From Metaphire vulgaris (lineage: Eukaryota; Annelida; Clitellata; Crassiclitellata; Megascolecidae): DNA of 64,000 bases. The stretch is from the NCBI GenBank assembly GCA_018105865.1, contig CM030869.1:6239525-6303524 (forward strand). Reading direction: 5' to 3'. The notes under the pieces were generated by a model that saw only the letters and a list, made by a program, of their open reading frames with translations, was not told the DNA's origin and ran no database searches. Shown here piece by piece: positions 34,101-44,712 of this stretch (the first letter of the stretch is position 1; every line of letters begins with the position of its first letter). Position numbers and translations under genes: made by a program.

Positions 34101-37100
34101 CTAAATTCATCAGACTCGTCAATGACGCTACAGTCCTTACTCAGGCTTACTGGCTATGTGCATAAGATAGAGTGTTGAAGCACAGTCATTGATCTGAGAT
34201 TTTAAAATATTGACATTTTAAATTAAATAAAATTTCCAACAAATCCCACGGCACACCTGATAATCTCGCGCGGCACACTAGTGTGCCGCGGCACACAGTT
34301 TGAGAAACACTGCAATACCCGGTGCTGATCTCTGATGTCAGGCAAGCAGCAATGCAGTTGGCTTGTGCCTTTAATTGAGAGTAGTTTGCCGTTGCTTTCT
34401 CCAGACCCACATTCTTACCTCACAGCTTAACAATGCGACTCATTTTTACCACCGTCTTCTATGGAGTAAGTCTTAGTCGACCTTAGGGGCATCAGTGGGA
34501 CTAGGTCCATGTTCTGTTTCAGCATGTTTCCAATCTGCCATCTTTCCACTCCCTAGTAAGTAATTAGTTAACTGAATATCCTACTTTTATTGCCTGTTTG
34601 TAATTGAAAGTAAATTCTGTGTTATTATTATTATTATCTGAAGGTGACCTGCAAATGAAGAGTTTGTTTACCTATCTTTGCTTGTATTTAGGTAAAAGAA
34701 GATCAGAAGAGCAAGTTTGATGAGTTTTTTCAGCACAACAGCTATGTGGCTGGATCATATGACAAGGCTGAGGACTTTCAGCGTCTAAATGAAGAAATTA
34801 AAAAATTTGAAAAAGCAGGACGAGCCAATCGCCTCTTCTACATGGCACTTCCCCCCAGCGTATACAAAGAGGTGGCAACTAACATTCGAGCTTCGTGCAT
34901 GGCCCAGGGGTTGGTTTTGTTTTGAATTTATTTGTCTATTTAGTCAGGTTTTAGACTTTTAATCATTTGCTAGATATATATGGATAAGAAAGTTTTTTCT
35001 ATAGCTGCTCAGATCTTTCATTGTCAAAGTTTTGTTAGCTGTTTTGGTTTTGAATGTTTTATTCATACCCATTAATGGAACCTGGAAGTTTCAAAATAAT
35101 TTGTGTAATGCAAGGCTGCTGTAAAATAGAACCTCTGAGCTGTTAATTGCTGGTTTTGGTAATATTAATGGTAAATGAAGGTTTAAATTCTAGTAATTTT
35201 GTGAATCTTAACATGATTGTCTTTCACAATGAAGTCCATTTTCTCAAATCAATGATCAGGCTTTCAAATTTTGGGTGCAAGGTCTCACAGCCATCTGCTG
35301 TAAATTGTATTATTCGGAGTAGTCGTTAGTGTTTTTGAAGCTACCAGAGTCCGTACCCTGCACTGTACAGTTTAATTTCAAATTAAGTTGGAAATATTCT
35401 TTGCTGGTATGATTGATTGCAGCAGATGTCGTCTTACAATGCATGAAATCATTTTTGCACACTTTTAATTTGTTCTTCATTTATTTGTGGTTGAGCTTCT
35501 TTACTTTGGAATATTAAGATTTTAAGACTGTCTTGTTTTTTTAATATAATTAATTCACTTCGCTGCTTTATTTGAAAGGCAGCTACTGCTCTTTATGTAA
35601 GAAAGTTTTAAAGCATTTTCCAAAGTAAGGTTAAAAAACATCAAGTTCAAATTTTTCATTTGTAATTATTTCATCCTCCAGCTGTATCCAGCTATCGACT
35701 TCTCCCTGACATCTCTCCAAAGTTCTCTGTCCTTTGCTATTTCTTTTAAAGTCATTTGGTGTCTTCCGTCAGTTTTTCCATTGAGATTCAGTCCTGGCAT
35801 GTGCAGGTCCTCTTCCAAGCCGTCCACCCATCATCTTTTTGGTCTTCCTTAAAATCTTCTCCCCTCTAATTTGTAGTTGGGAATTCGTTTTGGGTTTCTT
35901 ATTTCTTCCATTCTGAGCACGTGTCCAGTCCATTTCATTCTTCTCTTTCTGATGACTTCCATGATGCTCGGTTGCAGTGTTCTCTCTCTAATAACTTCTT
36001 CATTTGTTATATGTTCTTTGTATCCAATCCTTAGTATTCTTCTAAGCCATTTGTTTTCTGTTGCTATTATTTTTTTCTCCAATTCTTTCTTATGGTCCAA
36101 GATTCAAATCTATATATTAGTATTGGTATTACACAAGTGTTGAGAATTCATATTTTCTTTTCATCCCAATGTCATGTCTTTGGAAAATTTTGGTATGTAA
36201 TCTGTTGATCCTGCTATTGCTATTCTTCTTTTGATCTCCAGGTCCGAACCTACCTCTGCTTCCAATTCACTTCCCAAGTAAACTAAATTCTTCACCATTT
36301 CAATTTCTTTTCCATTGTGCATTACTATTGGCTATTCTCCAACTTTCTTTGTAATTGACATTATTTTTGTTTTATTAGTGTTTTATTTTTAATCCAATTT
36401 TTCTCCTGTCCATTATGAAGGCCAGTGTTAATTTTACAATCCTTGAAAGGCATTCGGCTATTAGATATGCATCATTAGCATATTTTACATCATCTACATT
36501 GCCTGGCTTATAATGAGATGTTCCCAGCCCACTTGTATTTTCAATCTGTGCCATGGTGTAGTCTAGTATAATGTCAAAGAGTAATGGTGATAGGACACAT
36601 CCTTGTCTGTTTTTATTTTGAACCGCTCAGTTTCTTCTCTGTCAATTCTGATACATGCTAAAACTGTGCTGTATAAATTTTCAGTTAGCCTGATTATTTT
36701 GACATGAATGCAAAATGAATGTAATTATAGCGATTCAGAATCAGAAAATATTTCTAAATTTTTTAAAAAATTTTGTGTCAGGCTATTTTTATGCAATTTG
36801 CCTCAAAATTATGAAGGCAATAATATTTTTAGCTCTGTTGAGGCTGCTTTTCATTGGCTTTTCTGGCACTGTTGGATGAATTCTGTTCGATCTGCCTTAA
36901 CAGTTTTATAATTATGAATTTTAATGCTCAATGCTTTCAGCATCGAATGGTCTGAGACTGAAGTCGCCTAATTTAGCAGGATAATAAAATTAAACACAGC
37001 TAAAAGTAACATTAATAGCATTTGACAGTTGATTTTGTGCTGTTGGCATTACACAAGTGTGTCAGTAAGATTTTTATGGAAAATATTAATTGTTTGATTA

Positions 37101-40100
37101 AATATAATTTTACTCTGAATTATTTTGGATAAATAGAATCTTTGGATGCTGCAAAAATTATGTGCTTGATTAAAATGCAGAGTATAAATTTTTTATTGCC
37201 TGTAAAGGATTAGCTTCAATTATCGATATTTTATATAAATGGCAGAATTCTTAATTTTTGTATTAGGGATCTTTTTTAACCCCTTCAACGGGGATTAAAT
37301 TTTTAGACGCCGTCACTGTACCGGGGAATTATTTTTTGGAGAAACGTTCTTCAAAAATGAAAACTGTAATTTTTTGAATTTGCTATATCTCAGGCTATAT
37401 AAGAGCTAAGAAGATGAGGTATACGTCATTGTTTAGCCTTTTTACTTCGCTTTCTAACCATCTGTGCAAAACAAACAAATTTGGGGGTAGGGTCTACTCC
37501 ACGGCCTAAAATAGAACCCGCTCCCCAAAACTTTTTCAAAGCTTCGTAGCGAAAATTTTTCAGCGGTAACCCCGCTCGAGTAGCAGCAAAGTTGTAGGGG
37601 GATGTCAGAGGAACAAAATAAATAAAAAAGTTTGAAAATCGGTCAACATTTGGTAATGATAGATAACTTCTTATCCAAACAAGTCGTTTTATGACAGCTA
37701 TTTCTACTTGGCGCAGCATTTAGTATGACCCCCAGCCCAAAGAATATATATTCTCTATTACCGGTACAAAGACCCGATTTAGCTAAAAAAAGGTGTCATC
37801 TAGCGAATGGATAGATACTAAAGCGATCTATAGCATAAGACGAGTCTCTCTCGTTGCGCACAATACAGGAACGGCCACGAAACTTACATGACGAGTTGCG
37901 TTCGTCTCGCCTGGTGAAGGGGTTAAGGCACATCGATAAGCTGCATGAATGTTGTTAATATTTAAAGCATGTTATTTGGTCCAACTGTTTTGTTGTTTGG
38001 TTTTTGTTGATTGATGTTGTGTTTTCACTAAACATTTTATAATTTAGGACCTTCAAGTGTCGAAGGTCAGGAGATGAAAGGTATGTTAGCCTATGCTAAA
38101 ATGATTTCATGAAATTTTCCTTTTTGATTGAACAATCATGATATAATCCAAGAAAATATGGTATGTGGATTGTCCTATTATAATATAGGATAATTCACAT
38201 GCATTTGGCTCTGCTTTTGTGCCTGCCTGCTTCCAGTTAAAGAACATTTATTCAACTGTGGTGTTTCTTTTTGGTCAGATGCAATACCTTTCTATAGTTG
38301 TTGATGGAATTGGTCTGAAGTTTTGACAGTTTTGAATCAGATGGTAATATCTCCTAATACTACTAGCGTGTCACTGGGCTATGTTTGCTACCTGTTTGAC
38401 GTTTGGCAACACTCAATAAGTAAAATGGTTATTATTTTGCCATTTGATGGGTTGGGTAGACGCCAGCAGAATGAAGATGCTGGTGTGTGATTGTAGAAGG
38501 TCAAAATGTAACAGACCCTCCATTCCTAAACAGACGAGAACACGATCAGATCTGTTCAAAGTCAGATTCTATGTAGAACCGTCTGTGAAGTGTGTTTTGC
38601 CTAATGATTTGATTAATTGAAATTCAATATTAACTTTATTCACTGACCTTTCTTCAGCATTCATAAATTTGGCTTCAATTCCATTTATGTTTCAGTAAAT
38701 CTATACCACACACCTAAGTAATCTGGATTTATGATTGCCAGTCAGCAGTCATAAAGCTGATCAAAGGTTAATGGGCCAATTTCAAGGTTAATGAAGTCAA
38801 CAGGTCCCAACCTTCAGTTTGCCATTCTTGAGACTCATTTCACCAAATTAAAATGAAGTTTGTGGCAACAATTAATTATTAAGAGAGATAATTATAATTA
38901 TTTCAAGCAACCAGTATAGAAAATATGTTAACAGTGCTTATGACCAGGGCCTCAAGCCTCCAAGCCTGAAGCTAGTCCCTCAAATGAATTCAAGCCTAAA
39001 TGGCATTGCAGGCTCAAAAGGAAAGGAGGGGAGTGAATCTTGGGCTTCACCCCCCCCCCCAACCTAAAATCCTGGCTATGTTCTTGCTTATGACTTGCAT
39101 GGAATCTCTCAACAGTCTGCTTTCAACATTGTTCCTGAGTGTATGACGTGCTTTAAAATCATTTGTGCTTTAATTGATCAATTCAACTTACTGTAATTCC
39201 TTCGGCCAAAACACTTCTCATCATTTTCAGTGTCATGTTCCAATGGACCTGTATTCTTGAAATCTTGATTACGGTATCCATTTGATGAAAATCTGCAGTT
39301 TTACTTCTAGTATTACAAGTATATCTACTGTTGCCTTAGCACTAAGTCTGCCTCACACTGAAGGAGAGAAAGCCAAGCAGGGCCTGTTTTAACGTGCAGT
39401 AATACACAAAATGTGTAGTGATAAAATGAAAATGTTCAGTGGTAAAACGCAATTTTCTGTGCTTTGTGCAGTGATAAATTTTGCTTTAAAACATGCCCTG
39501 AAGCCAAGGAAACCCTTATAGGAGGACAGATATGGTGGCTGGCTTCTGGACTTTGTGGCAGTCAATTGAACTCAGCCTTTGTGCATTTCATCTCCTTGGC
39601 TGTTGTTGACTGATGATCCTAAATACACACTGGATGTGGTCATACCAAATTGTCTCTATGAAGAATTGAAGCCTGTAACTTTTACTAGTACTTGTCTCTT
39701 CTCACTATCCCTAAATTAAGAAAATATAGTAAGAATGTTGAAGTCTTTTAGTTTTCATGATCTATGATTCTGAATGGCTTTATTAGTTTAACAGAATATC
39801 TTTTTTGAAAATCATATTGGCATCTGGTATATTCAATCCTTTACCAAAGGTTTATAATTATATAAGTCACCATTGAAAATTTTCTTTAGAAAATTACTTA
39901 GTATCTGAAAATTAGTTTGTTTGCTATGTTATATTCTTTGCTTGCATTAATTTGAATCATTTAATTTATATTATACTTTAGTTTGATGCAGCAACATTTA
40001 TAGTCTGATTATAGACAACAATTTGAGATTAATGTTTTGGTTGTTTTGCGTCATTTTGGATTGCTGTTGTTTTAGAGTTTGCTTTTAATGGTAATTAAGT

Positions 40101-41544
40101 TTGAACAATTGTTACAATTCATATATTTTAGTTTTTATGTTTTTGCTTTTCACAATTTTCAGATTTGATTAATTTTTAGCTGTTGTGATAGGCTTTGGAC
40201 TATCTTTTAGTAGTTAGGTTATCTGCAAAATTCCAATGTCTTTTGACAACTAACTAAACAATGTCTTTTGACAACTAACTAAACCTACTAAACTAACTTA
40301 ACCAACTAAACTTCATTTTAAACGTTACTTTTTGTAGGAAATGCTGGACACGTGTAATTGTGGAGAAGCCATTTGGTCATGATTCTGATTCGTCTGCGCA
40401 GCTTTCCAATCATTTTGCTTCGCTGTTTGCTGAAGATGAGATATACAGAATAGATCATTATCTTGGGAAAGAAATGGTTCAGAATCTAATGGTTCTTAGG
40501 TAATTCTGATGCTGTAGATGTGATGGCAATTTAAATGTTGGGCATAATTAAGTTTTATATGAATATTTTGCTAAATTAGAATTCCTTTTATTTACTGACA
40601 ATGGATTTATTTTAGCTTTACTTTTTAATTCTTGGAATTTTTATATGTATAATTATATATTTATATACCATTGAAATGTTATAATATTTTTATTTATTTG
40701 TCTCATGCATATTGATTTTTCAAGCTAATCTTTTGATTTAATTTATGACAAGTCAAGTTGATAGAAATTGTGTGCGTCTAGATTTGCCAATCGGATACTG
40801 ACTCCTGTTTGGAATCGTGACAATGTTGCTTGTGTGACGATTCTCTTCAAGGAACCATTCGGAACACAGGGTCGTGGCGGTTACTTTGATGACTATGGAA
40901 TTATCAGGTAATTTATGTTTATATTTCACAGTTAGAAGAAGAGTTAAGGATCGGCCAAGAACAGATAGAAGATTTAAACTATTTTCACTACCTTGGAAGT
41001 ATGCAAGATAGGAAAGGTGGCCACAGTATTTTGGCAGTTACAGACAATTTGGCACTCCAAGAATATCAGAACTAAAATAAAAGTGGAGCTATACAAAAGC
41101 ATGGTCGTGTCAACAGTAATAGTAATGTATATCAGTGAAACATGGAAGATGAGAGCAAAGACAGAGCAAAAACTAAGTGTATTCCATCAACGATGCCTAA
41201 GGAAGATATTGGGAATAGCGTATCAGGACTCGAGAGCATGTCCCAAATGAAGTGATACTTAAACAGTGTATTACTGAGAGACTAACAGATATAATCACAA
41301 GGACATTGAACCAGACTATTAGGGCACTTTCTGCATATTCCAAATCAAAGAAACCCAAAAATTGCACTACAATGGATATCACCCGGCAGAGAAGGAAAAG
41401 GAAGGCTGAAAAACACTTGGAGGTGCACTATTTAGAATGACCTGGCCACAGCAGGACGCGTATCCTGGGATCAAATAGAAGAAATCACAGCCAACAGAGG
41501 TGATTGGAAAGAAGTTGTTGCCTGATGTATGTGCTAAGAACGGA

Positions 41545-41598
<54 letters not shown>

Positions 41599-41688
41599 TG
41601 TGTGTGTGTTATTATCGTCTTGTTCTTAGGCGCTTAGGCTACGTGCAATGGTCGGTATGGCCATATTGAATATTAGGTCACTAGCATC

Positions 41689-41771
<83 letters not shown>

Positions 41772-44565
41772 CATCATGATTTTGCAATCCAGTTATTCAT
41801 TAGACTCTTTTGGTGTTAATGATTTAAAGGGATGTCATGCAGAACCACCTGCTTCAGATATTGTCTCTGGTTGCCATGGAGAGACCAGTGTCTACGAAGG
41901 CAGAGGATATCAGAAATGAAAAGGCATGTTTAAACAATCTTGCCTTTATCTATCAATGACTAATTTGATTATTATTATTATTATTATTATACAACGTAGA
42001 GATTTATGTGGCAACTAATACAGTGACTGCATGGACACATTACAAATTATAAATTATATTATTATTGATCTGTAGTGTATAGCTTATTGACTGAACAGGG
42101 AGATTCTACTGGGTAGTAAGTAAGTGGAGGAAACCTTGTATTTGCATTCTGACCAATTGAATATGCACAAGTTTGTTTCTGATGGAGTAGAAGCATTAAG
42201 AATTTTTTTAGAATTTTGATTTATATTTTGTGCTTTGAAGTGTTGAAGTTTGTTGCGTGGAATTGAATTCTGTATGTTTTAGGTGAAAGTGCTTCGGTGC
42301 ATGAATGAAGTGCAGTTGAACGATGTCGTTTTGGGGCAGTATGTCGGTGACCCCGAAGGAAAGGGAGATGCAAAGGAAGGGTATCTCGACGACCCAACTG
42401 TTCCAAAGGGCTCAACTACGCCAACATTTGCTCTGGCTGTTCTTTACATTCACAATGAGCGATGGGAAGGCGTTCCATTCATTTTGAGATGCGGAAAAGG
42501 TAGGATGGACTGAAAATTCTTTGGAGACATTTTTCATAATATGGCACTTTTTCTTTTGCTAACACATGCTTTCTTCTTCTCCTTCCAACAGCCACTCTGA
42601 TGATGCTGTTTTTGATTTGACTTTAAAATTTCTAGAACTTTTTGCATGTGATTTATTCTGATCTTTCACATTTGAAACTGCATTTGCTGTTTGCAATAGA
42701 TGCTGTCATCTTTAATTGTCTTTATTTTTAACAATATTTCATAAAATTTGATTTTTTCCGGTACATGGTTCCTTATTATCCTTCTCCTGTCTGCGCATCT
42801 GATACGTCACTTGTGATGAAGTGATGATTTTGCATTTGTTCAAGTGATTGTCTACTTTGCAGCCTTGAACGAACGGAAGGCCGAAGTTCGGATTCAGTTC
42901 CGTGATGTTTCTGGCAACATTTTCCGACCCGGTGAGATCGACCGAAATGAACTGGTCTTCCGAGTGCAGCCTGGTGAGGCCGTGTACATGAAGCTCATGT
43001 CGAAGAAACCAGGAATGCTCTTTGATTGTGAAGTAACTGAACTGGACTTTACGTATGGAAGCAGATATGCAGTAAGTCTATTGTATGACGACACAGCGGT
43101 TCTCTTGACCAGCTTTCTTAGCTGCTTTAACTGTTTCATTAGAAATTACACGTGACATCAAATTATCTTCTTAAGATTAAGTAGTAAAAATCGAAGTTTG
43201 ACTTTGATATCTCACAATATGGCCACCTTACATGCAAATGAGATGAAAACAAGCAAAAAAGTTGGGGAAATATGTGCTGTACACGCATGGCAATTTTTAT
43301 AGAAATATATTTAGGAATTTTTAAGAAATCATAGTTTTTCTGCTGGTTTTTTTTCATCGACACCCTGTATGAGTGATATTTGAGGATTTTTAATAAGCAC
43401 TCTGGACGAGTTGTCTCTGTACTACTTGTGTGGCTAATGGTGTAAACACTAAAACTTACTCAAGTACATTGTGATGGGGTTAACAATAGGATTTGATACA
43501 ATCTTCAAATTTTTATTCTGCGTTTGATATTTTCATATTTGTTGCACAGACTACCAATGTTTCTGTAATTTAAACTAATATTTGGACAATTGGACTTTTA
43601 TTTTGCATATTTTGTCGTCTTTGTTACATAGCCAATGACCATTTGCTTCATCTAATTTACTCAATTTAATATCAAAATCTAAGATTTTATGATCTTAGAA
43701 GATTTACAATGTGTCTGTAATATTTTTGTGTATATTATTGTTGAAATTGCGTGATAATTGCTGTTGCATTTTTAGGGTGTGAAACTGCCCGATGCTTACG
43801 AGCGTCTTATTCTTGATGTTTTCTGTGGCAGCCAGATAAATTTTGTTCGCTCTGATGAGCTGGTTGAAGCGTGGCGCATATTTACGCCATTGCTTCATGC
43901 CATTGAAAGCCAGAAGCCTTTGCCAATACCATACAAATATGGAAGGTTATTACCGATCTTCTTCTGTATTTTAAAGCAGATTATGCGTACCTGAATGTTG
44001 GTTTTTCAATTTTCAGTAATTTATCAATTTATTAAATATTCAAATTTAACAGGTATTTATTTTTCTTGGAAATCTTGGCATTATATTAGGTTTGCTAGCT
44101 GTTAGGGGGGCAGGAAGATAGAAGAGTAGTAACAGCAGCAGCGGCCAGGGTTATTTCTAGGATTATCAATTTGGGGGGATGTCAGTGTATTCTGGGGGTC
44201 AGTCCCTGCTGAAAAGTCTAATGAGCGGAAAAGTCATCCCTGGCTCAGATGGGGGTGTCGGTCTCAAATTGGGGGTTTTGAGGGGTGTTAGGGGGGGGTG
44301 AAAATATCCCTGGCAGTGACCCATAGAGCTGATGGAAGTGAGTTTGATACCCACAGGAACCTGGGGTTGACTCAGCCTTCACTCGAAAGGTGCATCTTTA
44401 CCTTTCTTTAGCTGTTAGCCTGTTATGTAGATGCTTTTGTTTTATTTACCTAGAAATTTGTTTTGATGTTTTCTTAGCCGCGGTCCCAGAGAGGCAGACG
44501 AATTAGCGGCACAACACAACTTTAAATACACTGGATCTTATAAATGGGTTAGCAGCAAGCCATAG
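28834..44565 (+). CDS. G6PD: Glucose-6-phosphate 1-dehydrogenase, complete gene in 10 coding exons
   Basis: Oxidises glucose-6-phosphate to 6-phosphogluconolactone with NADP+, the first and rate-limiting step of the cytosolic pentose phosphate pathway. Join: 28834-29010, 32178-32324, 34692-34909, 40338-40499, 40782-40907, 41830-41923, 42283-42499, 42863-43071, 43776-43945, 44478-44565. This gives 535 residues (animal enzymes are about 515; the extra residues are N-terminal). Visible motifs: dinucleotide-binding GASGDLA (57-63), VEKPFG (189-194, Lys191 in the substrate site), RIDHYLGKE active-site signature (218-226; His221 is the expected catalytic base), then [31 protein letters not shown] and the C-terminal [13 protein letters not shown] and [11 protein letters not shown] blocks. 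Phases match at every junction, so the gene looks intact. Introns hold many transposons. Intron 6 appears to use a GC donor. Confidence 0.97.
29562..29745. mobile_element. hAT-type MITE, CAGTGGCGGCTCTAGG family, copy 2
   Basis: 184 bp in G6PD intron 1. Same termini and interior as 14116-14306. Target duplication CAAAGGGA / CAGAGGGA (7/8). Confidence 0.92.
29805..30241. mobile_element. MITE with GGGGCTGTCCATTAATT termini, copy 2
   Basis: About 437 bp in G6PD intron 1. Left GGGGCTGTCCATTAATT, right ATTAATGGACAGTCAC; TAA flanks both sides. An extra internal terminus (GTGGCTGCCCATTAATTATG, 29926) suggests a partial head-to-tail duplication. Confidence 0.75.
30242..31110. other. G6PD intron 1, no feature
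   Basis: AT-rich intronic DNA; open frames here have no recognisable domain. Confidence 0.4.
31099..31182. repeat. (GT)n/(TA)n microsatellite in G6PD intron 1
   Basis: GTGTGT stretch running into about 45 bp of alternating TA. Confidence 0.95.
31577..31654. repeat. (GT)n with GTGCAC interruptions in G6PD intron 1
   Basis: Alternating purine-pyrimidine tract of GT units with four GTGCACGTG-type insertions. Such sequence can adopt Z-DNA. Confidence 0.9.
32178..32324 (+). CDS. G6PD: G6PD coding exon 2
   Basis: 49 codons starting [20 protein letters not shown], completing the Rossmann-type NADP site. Acceptor TTTTACAG, donor GTAATT, phase 0 both sides. Confidence 0.97.
32905..33438. mobile_element. 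pogo-like MITE (TA target) in G6PD intron 2
   Basis: 534 bp. Ends CCATATTATCT and CCGTATTATCTC (reverse complement), each next to TA. The interior contains diverged copies of GGGTGCGCGTTATACG / GGGTGCGTATTATATG. Fits Tc1/mariner-superfamily pogo-type MITEs. Confidence 0.7.
33587..34312. mobile_element. hAT-type element, CAGTGTTTCTCAAACT family, in G6PD intron 2
   Basis: 726 bp. Near-perfect inverted ends CAGTGTTTCTCAAACTTTTT and CAGTGTTTCTCAAACTGTG, perfect target duplication CAATACCC (33579-33586 and 34313-34320). GCGGCACAC repeats lie near both ends. No transposase frame recognised. Confidence 0.95.
34692..34909 (+). CDS. G6PD: G6PD coding exon 3
   Basis: Encodes the NSYVAGSYD and [14 protein letters not shown] blocks and ends in CMAQ plus two bases of a Gly codon. 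The donor GTTGGT is weak but is the one that restores frame with exon 4. Confidence 0.92.
35670..36680 (-). pseudogene. RTE/Dong-type LINE reverse transcriptase pseudogene in G6PD intron 3
   Basis: On the - strand, with several stops and frameshifts: [20 protein letters not shown] (RT motif 4), [15 protein letters not shown] (decayed YADD), RKIGLKIK, then [22 protein letters not shown] and [15 protein letters not shown]. That order matches an endonuclease-type LINE from mid-RT to the C-terminal cassette. Inactive. Confidence 0.85.
37280..37922. mobile_element. piggyBac-like MITE (TTAA target) in G6PD intron 3
   Basis: 643 bp between TTAA tetranucleotides (37276-37279 and 37923-37926). Inverted ends CCCCTTCAACGGGG and CCCCTTCACCAGG (reverse complement). 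Contains a 97-codon open frame on - (37426-37719) without recognisable domain. Confidence 0.78.
37927..39369. other. G6PD intron 3, no feature
   Basis: AT-rich intronic DNA, no supported feature. Confidence 0.4.
39378..39499. mobile_element. hAT-type MITE, CAGGGCNTGTTTTAA family, in G6PD intron 3
   Basis: 122 bp, the shortest complete element here. Ends CAGGGCCTGTTTTAA and CAGGGCATGTTTTAAAGC (reverse complement), perfect target duplication AAGCCAAG. Confidence 0.92.
40234..40283. repeat. 25-bp tandem duplication before exon 4
   Basis: CAATGTCTTTTGACAACTAA followed by CTAAA occurs twice in direct succession, 55 bp upstream of the exon 4 acceptor. Several branch-point-like CTAAC/CTAAA strings follow. 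Confidence 0.9.
40338..40499 (+). CDS. G6PD: G6PD coding exon 4 (active site)
   Basis: Starts [13 protein letters not shown] and ends in [17 protein letters not shown] plus two bases of Arg. Carries the substrate-binding Lys and the catalytic His. Donor GTAATT. Confidence 0.97.
40782..40907 (+). CDS. G6PD: G6PD coding exon 5
   Basis: Encodes [14 protein letters not shown] through [15 protein letters not shown]. Donor GTAATT, phase 2 at both ends. Confidence 0.97.
40925..41543 (+). pseudogene. Dong/RTE-type LINE 3' end in G6PD intron 5
   Basis: The + strand, in two to three frames, encodes the LINE C-terminal region: [53 protein letters not shown], and after a frameshift [11 protein letters not shown] followed by a stop. 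A (GAT)n tail follows at 41544-41596, as is usual for these elements. Confidence 0.85.
41544..41771. repeat. (GAT)n and (ATT)n microsatellites in G6PD intron 5
   Basis: (GAT)n at 41544-41596, the tail of the preceding LINE, and (ATT)n of about 80 bp at 41690-41771, 58 bp before the exon 6 acceptor. Confidence 0.95.
41830..41923 (+). CDS. G6PD: G6PD coding exon 6, followed by a GC splice donor
   Basis: Encodes [19 protein letters not shown] through EDIRNEK. The family continues with VKVL, which is exactly how exon 7 starts, so the exon must end at 41923 in AAG|GCATGT. The nearest GT (41928) would shift the frame. Confidence 0.93.
41966..42040 (-). repeat. LINE 3'-end fragment with (ATT)n tail
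   Basis: Matches the 3' UTR of the LINE copy at 52045-52385 (GATTTATGTGGCAACTAATA, ACTGCATGGACACATTAC) next to an (ATT)n stretch. In G6PD intron 6. Confidence 0.65.
42283..42499 (+). CDS. G6PD: G6PD coding exon 7
   Basis: Encodes [20 protein letters not shown] through [18 protein letters not shown] and FILRCGK. Acceptor TTTTAG, donor GTAGGA, ends in phase 1. Confidence 0.97.
42863..43071 (+). CDS. G6PD: G6PD coding exon 8
   Basis: Encodes [31 protein letters not shown], the KKPGM block and [10 protein letters not shown]. Acceptor TTTGCAG, donor GTAAGT, ends in phase 0. Confidence 0.97.
43160..43371. mobile_element. Possible mariner-like fragment in G6PD intron 8
   Basis: Ends in CGACACCCTGTATGAG, the reverse of a TACAGGGTGTC terminus. 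No left end is seen. Confidence 0.3.
43776..43945 (+). CDS. G6PD: G6PD coding exon 9
   Basis: Encodes [38 protein letters not shown] and PIPYKYG. Acceptor TTTTAG, donor GTTATT, ends in phase 2. Confidence 0.97.
44146..44312. mobile_element. hAT-type MITE, CAGGGNTATTT family, in G6PD intron 9
   Basis: 167 bp. Ends CAGGGTTATTTCTAGG and CAGGGATATTTTCACC (reverse complement). Flanks GCAGCGGC / GCAGTGAC (6/8). Confidence 0.72.
44320..44412 (+). repeat. SINE fragment with GGGTTGACTCAGCC core
   Basis: Degraded B-box-like GAGTTTGATACCC, then CCTGGGGTTGACTCAGCCTT. The same core follows the tRNA head of the SINE at 60236-60410. Confidence 0.6.
44478..44565 (+). CDS. G6PD: G6PD coding exon 10, with stop codon
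   Basis: Completes [18 protein letters not shown] and ends YKWVSSKP followed by TAG. The KWV near the C-terminus is conserved in animal enzymes. Acceptor TTCTTAG. Confidence 0.97.
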
Positions 44566-44706
44566 TTTCCCCATCGGAATGGCAGCTATCGATCATAAGT
44601 TAAGCACTCAACTGGAGCTTATTATGCACAGCTATTCAAGAGATTATATTTTGTATTTACTGAATTTCGAACATATGTTCTATTATGTTTCAGTATCTAT
44701 GATATA

Positions 44707-44712
44707 ATTAAA
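44707..44712 (+). terminator. Possible G6PD polyadenylation signal ATTAAA
   Basis: ATTAAA about 145 bp after the G6PD stop codon. It is the first signal-like hexamer I see downstream; AATAAA does not occur until about 46410. Confidence 0.3.

Noticed and set aside
37426..37719. 97-codon open frame on - in the piggyBac-like element
   Set aside because: No similarity to piggyBac transposase or another family that I can recognise; the element is too short to be autonomous.
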